Assembly (NCBI RefSeq): GCF_009882915.1
Contig: NZ_WTUW01000002.1
Coordinates: 515,808-558,307, forward strand
Source: Sneathiella litorea
GTDB lineage: Bacteria; Pseudomonadota; Alphaproteobacteria; Sneathiellales; Sneathiellaceae
Direction: 5' to 3'
DNA length: 42,500 bases
Both the position numbers and the translations under genes were made by a program. Positions 1 to 7,739 of the stretch are shown here, piece by piece. Within the stretch, counting starts at the first letter, position 1; the number at the start of each line of letters is the position of its first letter. The notes under the pieces were generated by a model. That model did no database searches and was not told the origin of the DNA. It saw only the letters and a program-made list of their open reading frames with translations.

Positions 1-303
1 AACAGCACGCCACAGGTAATGTGTCTCGCCATTGATCTTCAAAAACACTTCCTCCAGATGCCATTTCCAGTTTGAATAATTCTGAGACGGATGGATCCGT
101 TTCTTTCGGATTTCACCCACAAACATTGGGCCAAATTTATTCCACCAATAACGCACAGTCTCATGGCAAATATCGATGCGCCGTTCATGAAGAAGATCTT
201 CAACATTGCGAAGCGAAAGGGGAAACCTGATATACATCATCACCGCCAAGCGGATGATCTCGGGTGAGGTTTTGAAATAGCGAAATGGATTCTATTTAAT
301 CAT
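1..303 (-). pseudogene. IS6-family transposase, partial, early stop codon
   Basis: The minus-strand reading frame encodes the N-terminal third of a DDE transposase, with motifs NPFRYFKTSPE, SLRNVEDLLHER and HETVRYWW shared with the intact copy at 33510-34220. The start codon is at 303-301, but the fourth codon is TAG (294-292), where the other copies have a sense codon. From there the frame is open to the window edge and reaches the segment LWRAV just before the first catalytic Asp. The early stop means full-length protein cannot start at the usual ATG. The missing rest lies outside the window. Confidence 0.75.
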
Positions 304-360
304 GCTCGGAAGCTAGTCGACGAGTAAATGACCCTCAAGCTATTTTCTTCTGACAGTGCC
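1..360 (-). mobile_element. IS6-family element, copy 1, cut by window edge
   Basis: This is the transposase 5' half plus one terminus of an IS6-family element whose other end lies outside the window. The terminus at about 343-360 reads, on the minus strand, GGCACTGTCAGAAGAAAATA. Nearly the same terminus recurs at 548, 7738 and 23601. The element ends inside a second copy of the same family (361-548), so the two are nested. Assignment to the family is from protein similarity among the copies in this window and general knowledge of the family. Confidence 0.85.
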
Positions 361-548
361 ATGCCGCGTTCATGAAGCAAATCTTCAACGTTGCGAAGTA
401 AAAGTGGAAACCTGACGTACATCATCACCGCAAGGCGGATGACTTCCGGCGAAGTTTTGAAATAACGGAATGGGTTCTTGTTTTTCATTCCAGGATTTTA
501 TGGAATTACTAAAATATGGTCAAAGCCCGATTTTCCTCTGACAGTGCC
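361..548 (-). mobile_element. IS6-family remnant, copy 2 (5' end and terminus only)
   Basis: The remnant carries a transposase start and about 43 codons (to 488), a short leader and a terminus at about 531-548 that reads GGCACTGTCAGAGGAAAA on the minus strand. Copy 1's terminus interrupts it at residue HERG, and the fused frame (300-488) then reads the copy 1 terminus as ALSEEN. At its other end the terminus runs straight into the 3' end of the AraC-family gene. It has no catalytic part and cannot move by itself. Confidence 0.8.
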
Positions 549-1495
549 CGCGCCCGCTGTGCCGAAAGGCGAGTTTCGCGAAATCCCTCTCCATACTTTG
601 CCGCAAAGGCCACGCTAAAGGACGAGGACGTGGCAAAGCCTGTCACCTCGGTAATATCTTTAGCAGGCAAGGCAGAATTTACCGTAAGGTCATAGGCCTT
701 TTTCAACCGTATTTCACGATAGGTCTGCGCCACAGCTTGCCCCAAACCCTGATGGAACTGGCGCTGCAACTGCCGCTTCGACAGGCCTACGAGGCTTGCA
801 ATTTGAGCCAAGGACAAAGGATCGGCCAAATGGCTCTCCATCAAATCAATCGCCTCCACCACCGCTTTAGGCAAGGCCCCAAAACGGGCTTCCACACTAG
901 CTTGCTGCGGCGCAGAGGCTGCGCGAATCTCCGTGTGAATAAACCAGTCAGAAATTTGTTGTGCAAAACTACTGCCGTGTTTTGATGCAATCACTGCATG
1001 CATCATGTCCAAAGGAGCTGTTCCACCTGCACAGGTATAACGGTCACGGTCAATCACAAAAAGCCGCCGTTCAACCAATGCCGCAGGGTGGCGTTCATTA
1101 AGGTCATCAAAGTGATGCCAATGCAGCGTGAAGCGGCGATTGTTCAAAAGCCCCGCCTCAGCTAGTACCCCTGCCCCGCCCGAAATACCGCCCAAAGCCA
1201 CACCACACTGATCGAGCTTGTGAAGCCAGTCGAACAAACACTGATCTTGGCAAGTAAAAGGGTCTCCACCCGCCACCACAAAGATCATGTCAAATGCTAT
1301 TTGAGCCTCTTGGATTGGCGTGGTTTCAAAGAACGCCGGGAGCGAAGACTTAGCGCTTTCACCCGCCAAAGACAAGCAATGCAGTTCATAAAGCCGCTTA
1401 GGTGCAAAAAGATTGGCCGCGCGCAAAGGCTCCATCGCCGCCGAGGCACTCATCATCGCGTAGCCATCGATCAATACAAAGCCAATACGTTGCAT
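509..1495 (-). CDS. GlxA/GbdR-type AraC-family regulator with IS-derived C-terminus
   Basis: The protein of about 328 residues has an N-terminal DJ-1/PfpI-like domain (roughly residues 5-170) and a C-terminal AraC double helix-turn-helix (roughly 220-310; motifs IASLVGLSKRQLQRQF and ITEVTGFATSSSFSVAF). Its position divergent from the sarcosine oxidase operon suggests a GbdR- or SouR-like activator answering to glycine betaine, dimethylglycine or sarcosine; that is inference. The nucleophile elbow reads GGISGGAG, without the Cys seen in the second GlxA-type protein at 12401. I chose the ATG at 1495; a TTG at 1504 is possible. The last 12 residues (ALSEENRALTIF) are read from the IS terminus and following IS bases, so the native C-terminus is lost. 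The helix-turn-helix core appears intact. Confidence 0.85.
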   Translation of the reverse strand: MQRIGFVLIDGYAMMSASAAMEPLRAANLFAPKRLYELHCLSLAGESAKSSLPAFFETTPIQEAQIAFDMIFVVAGGDPFTCQDQCLFDWLHKLDQCGVALGGISGGAGVLAEAGLLNNRRFTLHWHHFDDLNERHPAALVERRLFVIDRDRYTCAGGTAPLDMMHAVIASKHGSSFAQQISDWFIHTEIRAASAPQQASVEARFGALPKAVVEAIDLMESHLADPLSLAQIASLVGLSKRQLQRQFHQGLGQAVAQTYREIRLKKAYDLTVNSALPAKDITEVTGFATSSSFSVAFAAKYGEGFRETRLSAQRARALSEENRALTIF

Positions 1496-1543
1496 ATCGC
1501 CCAAAATGTCCCATTATGAAATTAAAATGACCTTTTACAAGAA

Positions 1544-1571
1544 TTGTTAACACAGATTTCGATGCTATACC
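1544..1571 (+). promoter_or_regulatory. Candidate sigma70-type promoter for the sox operon
   Basis: TTGTTA (1544-1549) and TATACC (1566-1571) are spaced by 16 bp, just upstream of soxB and its GAGGA ribosome binding site. The region between 1496 and 1595 is the shared divergent control region of the regulator and the sox operon. The hexamers are imperfect, so this is only a candidate. Confidence 0.3.
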
Positions 1572-1595
1572 AAGAGAAATAGTCGAGGACAGAAT

Positions 1596-2846
1596 ATGGA
1601 ATTCTCAGGATTTCGAGTCATCAAAGAAGCGCTCACGAGTCATAAAGGCTGGAAAGCCCTATGGCGCGACCCTGCCCCACAACCTGACTATGACTTTGTG
1701 ATTGTGGGCGGCGGTGGCCATGGGTTGGCGACCGCATATAACCTTGCCAAAACCTATCAAAAATCGCGGATTGCAGTTCTTGAAAAAGGCTGGCTTGGAT
1801 CGGGCAATATTGGGCGCAACACGACGATCATCCGTTCCAATTACCTCCTGCCTGGCAATCAGCCCTTCTATGAACTTTCCATGAAGCTATGGGAGCGCCA
1901 GGAGCAAGATTTGAACTTTAACTCCATGGTTTCGCAACGCGGGATTATCAACCTCTTTCACACGGACGCTCAGCGCGATGCCTATCGTCGACGCGGCAAT
2001 GCCATGCATCTTACAGGTGCAGGCGGCACACTTTTGAACCAATCTGATTTACGCAAACTGGTACCATTTTTAAACTTTGACAATGCGCGGTTTCCGATAA
2101 AAGGCGGCTTGCTGCAACAGCGTGCAGGAACAGCGCGCCACGATGGTGTGGCTTGGGGCTATGCCCGCGCCGCAGACAAGCTTGGGGTGGACATCATCCA
2201 AAACTGCGAGGTCACAGGGTTTTGCATAAAAAAAGGCAAGCTTTTGGGGGTGGAAACCACGCGGGGATATATCGGCGCGAAAAAAGTTGGCGTCAGTGTG
2301 GCAGGCTCCTCTTCCAGGATTATGGCCAAAGCAGGAATACGCCTACCAATAGAAACTCATGTCTTGCAAGCCTTTGTAAGCGAAGGGCTCAAACCTACGA
2401 TCCCCAATGTTATCACATTTGGTGCGGGACATTTTTATGTGAGCCAATCGGATAAAGGTGGCCTGGTCTTTGGGGGAGATATTGACGGCTATAATTCCTA
2501 TGCCCAGCGCGGCAACCTGCCCGTGGTTGAGGAAGTGATCGAAAGTGGCATGGCCCTTATGCCCATGATCGGGCGCGCTAAGCTTCTACGTTCTTGGGGT
2601 GGCCAGGTAGATATGTCTATGGATGGCTCGCCCATCATCGACAAGACCCATATCGATGGACTCTATTTTAACGGAGGCTGGTGTTATGGCGGTTTCAAAG
2701 CTGTGCCTGCGGCAGGCATCACCTTTGCCCATCTTCTGGCCACCGACACGCCCCATGACACCGCCGCTGCCTACCGTTTTGATCGTTTCAATCGTGGGGC
2801 CTTGATTGATGAAAATGGTGCTGGCGCCCAACCTAATCTGCATTGA
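1596..2846 (+). CDS. soxB: Sarcosine oxidase, beta subunit
   Basis: This is the 416-residue flavin-bearing beta subunit of heterotetrameric sarcosine oxidase, which oxidises sarcosine (N-methylglycine) to glycine in the cytoplasm with transfer of the methyl carbon to tetrahydrofolate. The dinucleotide-binding motif VGGGGHGLATAY lies at about residues 37-48, and the fold is a D-amino-acid-oxidase-like FAD oxidoreductase. The motif GTARHDGVAWG holds His182, which probably corresponds to the histidine that binds FMN covalently in characterised SoxB. The C-terminal GGWCYGGFKAVPAAG is the usual flavin-binding end. The ATG follows GAGGA. It is the first gene of a tight operon with soxD, soxA, soxG and purU. 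A related N-methyl amino acid as substrate cannot be excluded. Confidence 0.93.
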   Translation: MEFSGFRVIKEALTSHKGWKALWRDPAPQPDYDFVIVGGGGHGLATAYNLAKTYQKSRIAVLEKGWLGSGNIGRNTTIIRSNYLLPGNQPFYELSMKLWERQEQDLNFNSMVSQRGIINLFHTDAQRDAYRRRGNAMHLTGAGGTLLNQSDLRKLVPFLNFDNARFPIKGGLLQQRAGTARHDGVAWGYARAADKLGVDIIQNCEVTGFCIKKGKLLGVETTRGYIGAKKVGVSVAGSSSRIMAKAGIRLPIETHVLQAFVSEGLKPTIPNVITFGAGHFYVSQSDKGGLVFGGDIDGYNSYAQRGNLPVVEEVIESGMALMPMIGRAKLLRSWGGQVDMSMDGSPIIDKTHIDGLYFNGGWCYGGFKAVPAAGITFAHLLATDTPHDTAAAYRFDRFNRGALIDENGAGAQPNLH

Positions 2847-2855
2847 GGACAAGAT

Positions 2856-3137
2856 ATGATTATTCCCCATCCTCTCCTCGGTCCACGTGACGCTCAAGAG
2901 TTTACTTATCTGGGTGACGCCTCATTGATGGCCCGCCCTGACCCGTACAGCGAAAGCGCAGAGGCCGAGTTTTGCAACTATGTCTATCTCCGCGACAATC
3001 CTGCAGGCATTCACCGCGAGCTATGGTTCCATGAGCAAGGCGACCGCTCATGGCTCATCATCACACGCGACACACTTACCCACGAAATACTTGGGGCAGA
3101 ATTAGTCTCAGCGGACAAATTGAAGGCAGGACTATGA
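2856..3137 (+). CDS. soxD: Sarcosine oxidase, delta subunit, lacking the zinc cysteines
   Basis: The 93-residue small subunit is recognised by position and by the segment YVYLRDNPAGIHRELWFHEQ, which matches the conserved core of SoxD. In characterised SoxD, zinc is held by Cys6, Cys9, His59 and Cys63. Here the N-terminus is MIIPHPLLGPRD, with no Cys at the two N-terminal places, and the later motif is HEQGDR, keeping His59 but with Asp at position 63. Only Cys40 remains in the whole protein, so the canonical site cannot form. The stop overlaps the soxA start by 4 bp (ATGA), which implies translational coupling. The rest of the subunit looks well conserved, so this is more likely a Cys-less subgroup than decay. 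Confidence 0.85.
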   Translation: MIIPHPLLGPRDAQEFTYLGDASLMARPDPYSESAEAEFCNYVYLRDNPAGIHRELWFHEQGDRSWLIITRDTLTHEILGAELVSADKLKAGL

Positions 3138-6103
3138 GCCGTATTTCTGGCGGGATTATCAATCGTGACGCCCCGATTTCCTTTAGTTTTAATGGCCAAA
3201 ACTACCAAGCGTTTGAGGGAGATACATTAGCGTCAGCCCTACTTGCCAACGGCGTGCAACTGGTAGGGCGCAGCTTTAAATACCATCGCCCACGGGGAAT
3301 ATTGTCTGCGGGATCAGAGGAACCGAATGCTTTGGTTCAACTAGGCAGAGGCGCGCGGCTCGAACCCAATGCCCGCGCTACGGTAACCGAGCTTTATGAG
3401 GGGCTGACTGCCAATTCGCAAAACCATATCGGGCCGTTGAAACGCGATCTAATGGCGATCAACGATCTCTTCGCGCCCTTCCTATCTGCAGGTTTTTACT
3501 ACAAAACCTTCATGTGGCCGCGCGCCTTTTGGGAAAAACTTTACGAGCCTGCCATTCGACGAGCAGCAGGTCTTGGAAGGCTCTCTTTCAAGCCTGATCC
3601 CGATCAATATGACAAAGGGTTCTTGCATTGCGACCTCTTGGTCATCGGTGGTGGCGCGGCGGGGCTGGCCGCTGCCCTCACCGCAGGGCGAGCAGGGGCA
3701 AAAGTTATCCTCGCCGATGAGGATTTCCACTTTGGCGGGCGACTATTGAGCGAAAGTTATACCCTTGGAGATGCGCTTGCTCTTGAGTGGGTAGAGACTG
3801 TTTTGGCAGAGCTCAACAGCCTGCCAAATGTCCGCTTGATGCCCCGAACCACCATTTTTGGCGTCTACGATCACGGCATATTCGGCGCGGTTGAACGCGT
3901 GGGTGACCACCTCCCTACTCCTCATAAAGGCCTGCGCCAAACCCTTTGGCGGATCACCAGCAAGCAAAGCATTCTGGCCGCAGGCGCAGTGGAGCGCCAT
4001 ATTCCTTTTGCCAACAACGACCGACCCGGTGTGATGCTCGCGGGGGCCATGCGCGCCTATGCCAATCGCTGGGCGGTGACGCCTGTGCAAAGCGCACGGG
4101 ACCCAATTGCCATTTTCACCAACGGGGATGACGGCCACCGTACTGCTTTGGATTTGCTGGCTAAAGGTGTAGAGCTGTTGGGCGTCATCGATACGCGTGC
4201 AGACGCACCCCGGTTTGGCGATTATGAGGTTTTTGCAAGTGCAAAGGTCAGCGATAGCAAAGGTCGCCATGGTCTGGCCGCGATTGAAATTACCCATAAA
4301 GGGCAGCCCAAATGGCATAAGGTCGGCGCATTGGGGGTCAGCGGCGGCTGGAACCCAAATGTGCATCTTAGCTCCCATCACAGGGGGCGACCCATTTGGG
4401 ATGATGATCTTCTGGCATTTGTCCCACCTAAAGATGGACCGAAAGGGCTGATTCCAGCAGGAGCCGCCGCAGGCAGGGGCTGCACCGGCGACGCATTGAG
4501 CACCGGCATGAATGCGGCGATCACGGCGCTTGGGATACTCGGCTTGCCGGCCCACAAGATTTCCCTGCCCGAGACCCTATCCGAAGCTCACAAACAAGAA
4601 GCGTTTTGGCATGTTCCCGCTACCGCAGTCGACAAGAAACGCCAACGCAAAAGGGCTTGGGTCGATTTCCAAAACGATGTTACAGTCAAAGACATTGCCC
4701 TCGCGCATCAAGAAAACATGCGACCAGTCGAACATCTCAAACGCTGGACCACCCTTGGAATGGCGACAGATCAAGGCAAGACCGCAAACATCACTGCCCT
4801 TGCCGTCATGGCCGAACTGACGGGGAAGACCATTCCCGAAACAGGGACAACCATCTTTCGCCCGCCTTATACCGGCGTTTCCCTCTCTGTGCTTGGCGGC
4901 GGCGACATAGGGCAAAACTTTCGCCCCAAAAGACTTACTCCAACTCACAAGTGGGCCTGCACTCGAGGTGCAGTCTTTGTCGAAGCCGGGCAATGGATGC
5001 GGGCACAGTATTTTCCAAAGCCAGGGGAAACCCATTGGCGGCAATCCGTAGACCGCGAAGCGCTGGCGGTCCGTGCAGGTGTGGGTGTTTGCGATGTCAC
5101 CACGCTTGGCAAGATTGACCTGCAAGGCAAAGATGCGACCGAGTTTTTGAACCGTATCTATGCCAATATGATGGGCACCCTACCCTTGGGTAAAGTGCGC
5201 TACGGGATTATGCTGCGCGAAGATGGCGCGCTTTACGATGACGGCACCTGCGCGCGGTTGGGAGAAAACCATTATGTCGTGACAACCACAACAGCGAATG
5301 CGGGACTGGTTTATCGCAAAATGGAATTTGCCCATCAATGCCTCTGGCCAGAACTAGATGTGCAGATAATTTCGGCAACAGATGCTTGGGCGCAGCTAGC
5401 TATTGCGGGGCCAAGATCTCGTGAGCTGCTTGCGCGGATTAACGATGGATTTGACATTTCTAACGAAGCCTTCCCCTTCATGAGTTGCGCAGAGCTTACG
5501 ATATGCCAAGGCCTGAGTGCGCGCCTGTTCCGTATCTCATTCTCGGGCGAGTTAGCCTATGAAATCGCTGTGCCTGCTCGCTATGGCAACGCATTGATAG
5601 AGCGGTTGATCGAAATTGGCCAAGACCTTGGCGCGACGCCTTATGGCACAGAAACTTTAGGTGTATTGCGGATAGAAAAGGGCCATGCTGCGGGCAACGA
5701 GATCACGGGCCAGACTAGCGCATTGATGCTAGGACTGGGAAACATGGTGTCGAAAAAGAAAGACTCTATTGGCGCAATCATGTCACGCCGCGGCGAGATG
5801 GCGACGGAGAGCAAGCGGCTTGTGGGACTGCGCCCAATCAACCCAAATGACCCCGTGGTAGCGGGATCGCATTTGCTCAAACTAGGCTCTGTTTTGAGCC
5901 TTGAACATGATGAGGGCTGGATCACGTCCGCCTGCTATTCGCCGCATGTCGGTAGCGCGATCGGGCTTGGCTATCTCGATCGAGGCGATGCACGGATTGC
6001 CGAGCATATCATCGCTGCCAACCCGCTTGAGGGGCAAAACATCCGTCTTGAGGTGGTTTCGCCCCATTTCATCGACCCAGAAGGGGAGCGACTTCGTGAC
6101 TGA
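3134..6103 (+). CDS. soxA: Sarcosine oxidase, alpha subunit
   Basis: The 989-residue alpha subunit has, in order, an N-terminal ferredoxin-like domain without Fe-S cysteines (about 15-100), a pyridine-nucleotide/FAD domain with VIGGGAAGLAAALTAG near residue 170, the SoxA-specific region (GGWNPNVHLSSH), and a C-terminal aminomethyltransferase (GcvT-like) domain from about 610 to the end. In the family, the last domain receives the iminium carbon and makes 5,10-methylene-tetrahydrofolate. The frame is open back to 3050, but I chose the ATG at 3134: it overlaps the soxD stop by 4 bp and gives the usual N-terminus (MSRISGG). The 3' end overlaps soxG by 8 bp. The length is normal for the family. 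Confidence 0.93.
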   Translation: MSRISGGIINRDAPISFSFNGQNYQAFEGDTLASALLANGVQLVGRSFKYHRPRGILSAGSEEPNALVQLGRGARLEPNARATVTELYEGLTANSQNHIGPLKRDLMAINDLFAPFLSAGFYYKTFMWPRAFWEKLYEPAIRRAAGLGRLSFKPDPDQYDKGFLHCDLLVIGGGAAGLAAALTAGRAGAKVILADEDFHFGGRLLSESYTLGDALALEWVETVLAELNSLPNVRLMPRTTIFGVYDHGIFGAVERVGDHLPTPHKGLRQTLWRITSKQSILAAGAVERHIPFANNDRPGVMLAGAMRAYANRWAVTPVQSARDPIAIFTNGDDGHRTALDLLAKGVELLGVIDTRADAPRFGDYEVFASAKVSDSKGRHGLAAIEITHKGQPKWHKVGALGVSGGWNPNVHLSSHHRGRPIWDDDLLAFVPPKDGPKGLIPAGAAAGRGCTGDALSTGMNAAITALGILGLPAHKISLPETLSEAHKQEAFWHVPATAVDKKRQRKRAWVDFQNDVTVKDIALAHQENMRPVEHLKRWTTLGMATDQGKTANITALAVMAELTGKTIPETGTTIFRPPYTGVSLSVLGGGDIGQNFRPKRLTPTHKWACTRGAVFVEAGQWMRAQYFPKPGETHWRQSVDREALAVRAGVGVCDVTTLGKIDLQGKDATEFLNRIYANMMGTLPLGKVRYGIMLREDGALYDDGTCARLGENHYVVTTTTANAGLVYRKMEFAHQCLWPELDVQIISATDAWAQLAIAGPRSRELLARINDGFDISNEAFPFMSCAELTICQGLSARLFRISFSGELAYEIAVPARYGNALIERLIEIGQDLGATPYGTETLGVLRIEKGHAAGNEITGQTSALMLGLGNMVSKKKDSIGAIMSRRGEMATESKRLVGLRPINPNDPVVAGSHLLKLGSVLSLEHDEGWITSACYSPHVGSAIGLGYLDRGDARIAEHIIAANPLEGQNIRLEVVSPHFIDPEGERLRD

Positions 6104-6656
6104 CTTAACACCTCTTACCGCCTTGCGCGACAGAGACCCCCGATCTGCCCGCTTTGGTGCCGTGACCCTTTCAGAAAAGTCTGATCTGTCTTTGGCTTCT
6201 TTGTACATCGGCGCAGGTCGAACCAAACCACACCCCTTTGGGCTGGACCTGCCAGACATTGGTAAAATTTCAAACGCGAAAGATCATAGTGCTTTTTGGG
6301 TAGGACCAAACCAGTGGATGATCGAAAGAAAATCACCAAGCGAGTGTGACTTCGCTGCCGAAGTGAAAGCCCAGGCGCCTGAAACCGCAGTAACAGAACA
6401 ATCCGATGGGTTTGTGTGTTTAGAATTAGAGGCACCAGAGGACGCAATGACCGCGCTCTTGGCAAAGCTCATCAACCTCGATCCGCATAGCCTGACCCCT
6501 GATACGGCGGTACACACGGGCCTGGATCATATGACCGTCTTCGTGCTGCGCCGCTCAGTTACCCGCCTCGACTTTATTGGGATGCGCAGCTATGCCGACT
6601 CACTTTGGCACGCTTTGGCAACGGCCGCCGCACGGATGAACAACCTCGACACTTAA
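6096..6656 (+). CDS. soxG: Sarcosine oxidase, gamma subunit
   Basis: The 186-residue protein is identified as the gamma subunit by its place after soxA and by the typical segment FWVGPNQWMIE and the C-terminal FIGMRSYADSLWHAL pattern of the SoxG/GcvT-like fold. The frame is open further upstream inside soxA, but I chose GTG at 6096, which has AGGGGAG about 8 bases upstream and gives VTDLTPLTALRDRDP, a usual SoxG start. It overlaps the soxA end by 8 bp, so the two are probably translationally coupled. Gamma has no known catalytic residues; it completes the heterotetramer. Confidence 0.85.
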   Translation: MTDLTPLTALRDRDPRSARFGAVTLSEKSDLSLASLYIGAGRTKPHPFGLDLPDIGKISNAKDHSAFWVGPNQWMIERKSPSECDFAAEVKAQAPETAVTEQSDGFVCLELEAPEDAMTALLAKLINLDPHSLTPDTAVHTGLDHMTVFVLRRSVTRLDFIGMRSYADSLWHALATAAARMNNLDT

Positions 6657-6701
6657 AGCATCCGAAAGATGCGTAACGGAGAGCTTAAACAGGACAGACC
6701 C

Positions 6702-7586
6702 ATGAAAAACTATTGTCTTACCGTGACGTGTGATACCGCACGCGGCATTGTGGCCGCAATTTCAACTTTTCTCTCTCAGCAGGGCTGCAACATCACAGAC
6801 AGCTCGCAATATGACGATCAAGAGACTAACCGATTCTTCATGCGCATTAGCTTTGTCTCTGAAGAGAACAAAGATATTGCAGCGCTTAGCGCGGCTTTTG
6901 CTGCCACTAGCGAGACGTTCGGCATGCAGCATGCGTTCCATGACGAGCGCGAGAAAATGAAAGTAGTCATCATGGTCTCGCGGTTTGGTCATTGCTTGAA
7001 TGACCTGCTTTACCGCGTACGCATCGGGGCTCTACCTATCGAGATCGTTGCTGTCGTGTCAAACCACATGGAATACCAAAAGGCCGTGGTGAACGCAGAT
7101 ATTCCGTTCCACTGCATCAAAGTTACAAAAGAGAACAAGTCAGAGGCGGAAGCCGCGATCATGAAAGTGCTCGAGGATACGGACGCAGAGCTCATTGTCC
7201 TGGCGCGATATATGCAAATTCTTTCCGATGATATGTGTCAGAAGATGAGTGGCAGGATCATCAATATCCACCATTCTTTCCTACCGTCCTTCAAAGGCGC
7301 AAACCCCTATAAGCAGGCCTATGAGCGCGGGGTGAAACTCATCGGGGCGACGTCGCATTATGTGACGGCGGATTTGGATGAGGGGCCGATCATTGAACAG
7401 GACACGGTGCGCATTACCCATGCACAATCTGCAGCAGATTACGTGACCTTGGGGCGTGATGTGGAAAGCCAAGCTCTCGCCCGCGCGATCCATGCCCATG
7501 CACATCACCGTGTGTTTTTGAACGGCAATAAAACCGTGGTCTTCCCTGCAAGCCCTGGCAGTTATAGTTCAGAGCGGATGGGGTAA
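6702..7586 (+). CDS. purU: Formyltetrahydrofolate deformylase
   Basis: The 294-residue PurU hydrolyses 10-formyl-tetrahydrofolate to formate and tetrahydrofolate. An N-terminal ACT domain (about 5-85) is followed by a formyltransferase-fold domain with the catalytic triad Asn188 and His190 (INIHHSFLPSFKGANPY) and Asp226 (TADLDEGPI); the spacing of 36 from His to Asp matches the family. Its place at the end of the sox operon fits a role in regenerating free tetrahydrofolate for sarcosine oxidase and releasing formate. I chose the ATG at 6702 (MKNYCL, with AGGAC upstream) over the in-frame ATG at 6669. The gene is followed directly by IS debris, so any downstream folate genes may have been lost. 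Confidence 0.93.
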   Translation: MKNYCLTVTCDTARGIVAAISTFLSQQGCNITDSSQYDDQETNRFFMRISFVSEENKDIAALSAAFAATSETFGMQHAFHDEREKMKVVIMVSRFGHCLNDLLYRVRIGALPIEIVAVVSNHMEYQKAVVNADIPFHCIKVTKENKSEAEAAIMKVLEDTDAELIVLARYMQILSDDMCQKMSGRIINIHHSFLPSFKGANPYKQAYERGVKLIGATSHYVTADLDEGPIIEQDTVRITHAQSAADYVTLGRDVESQALARAIHAHAHHRVFLNGNKTVVFPASPGSYSSERMG

Positions 7587-7600
7587 CTCTAACTTCTTCG

Positions 7601-7738
7601 ATGGAATGGGCCTGTTTCTTGCGTTGTCTCATTGCCATTTACTTTTATCGCTGCGCGGTACGAGCGTAACCTTTCCTATCTCACTGGCGAATATGGACGG
7701 AGAAATTGACCTTCAAGTAATTTTCTTCTGACAGTGCC
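7601..7738 (-). mobile_element. Degenerate IS6-family remnant with one terminus
   Basis: Bases 7601-7690 resemble, imperfectly, the transposase segment at about 33725-33815 (motifs around CCTGTTTCTTGCG and GTACGAGCGTAAC). They are joined by a large deletion to a terminus at about 7721-7738 that reads GGCACTGTCAGAAGAAAATT on the minus strand. Only a short internal piece and one end survive, so it is dead. It fills the whole gap between purU and the amidase gene and forms the joint between modules A and B. Confidence 0.7.
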
Positions 7739-7739
7739 C

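Noticed and set aside
3482-5125. Long antisense open frames across soxA (for example 3743-4555 and 4577-5125 on the minus strand)
   Set aside because: They are shadows in GC-rich coding DNA; the soxA frame carries clear domain motifs and the antisense products resemble nothing recognisable.
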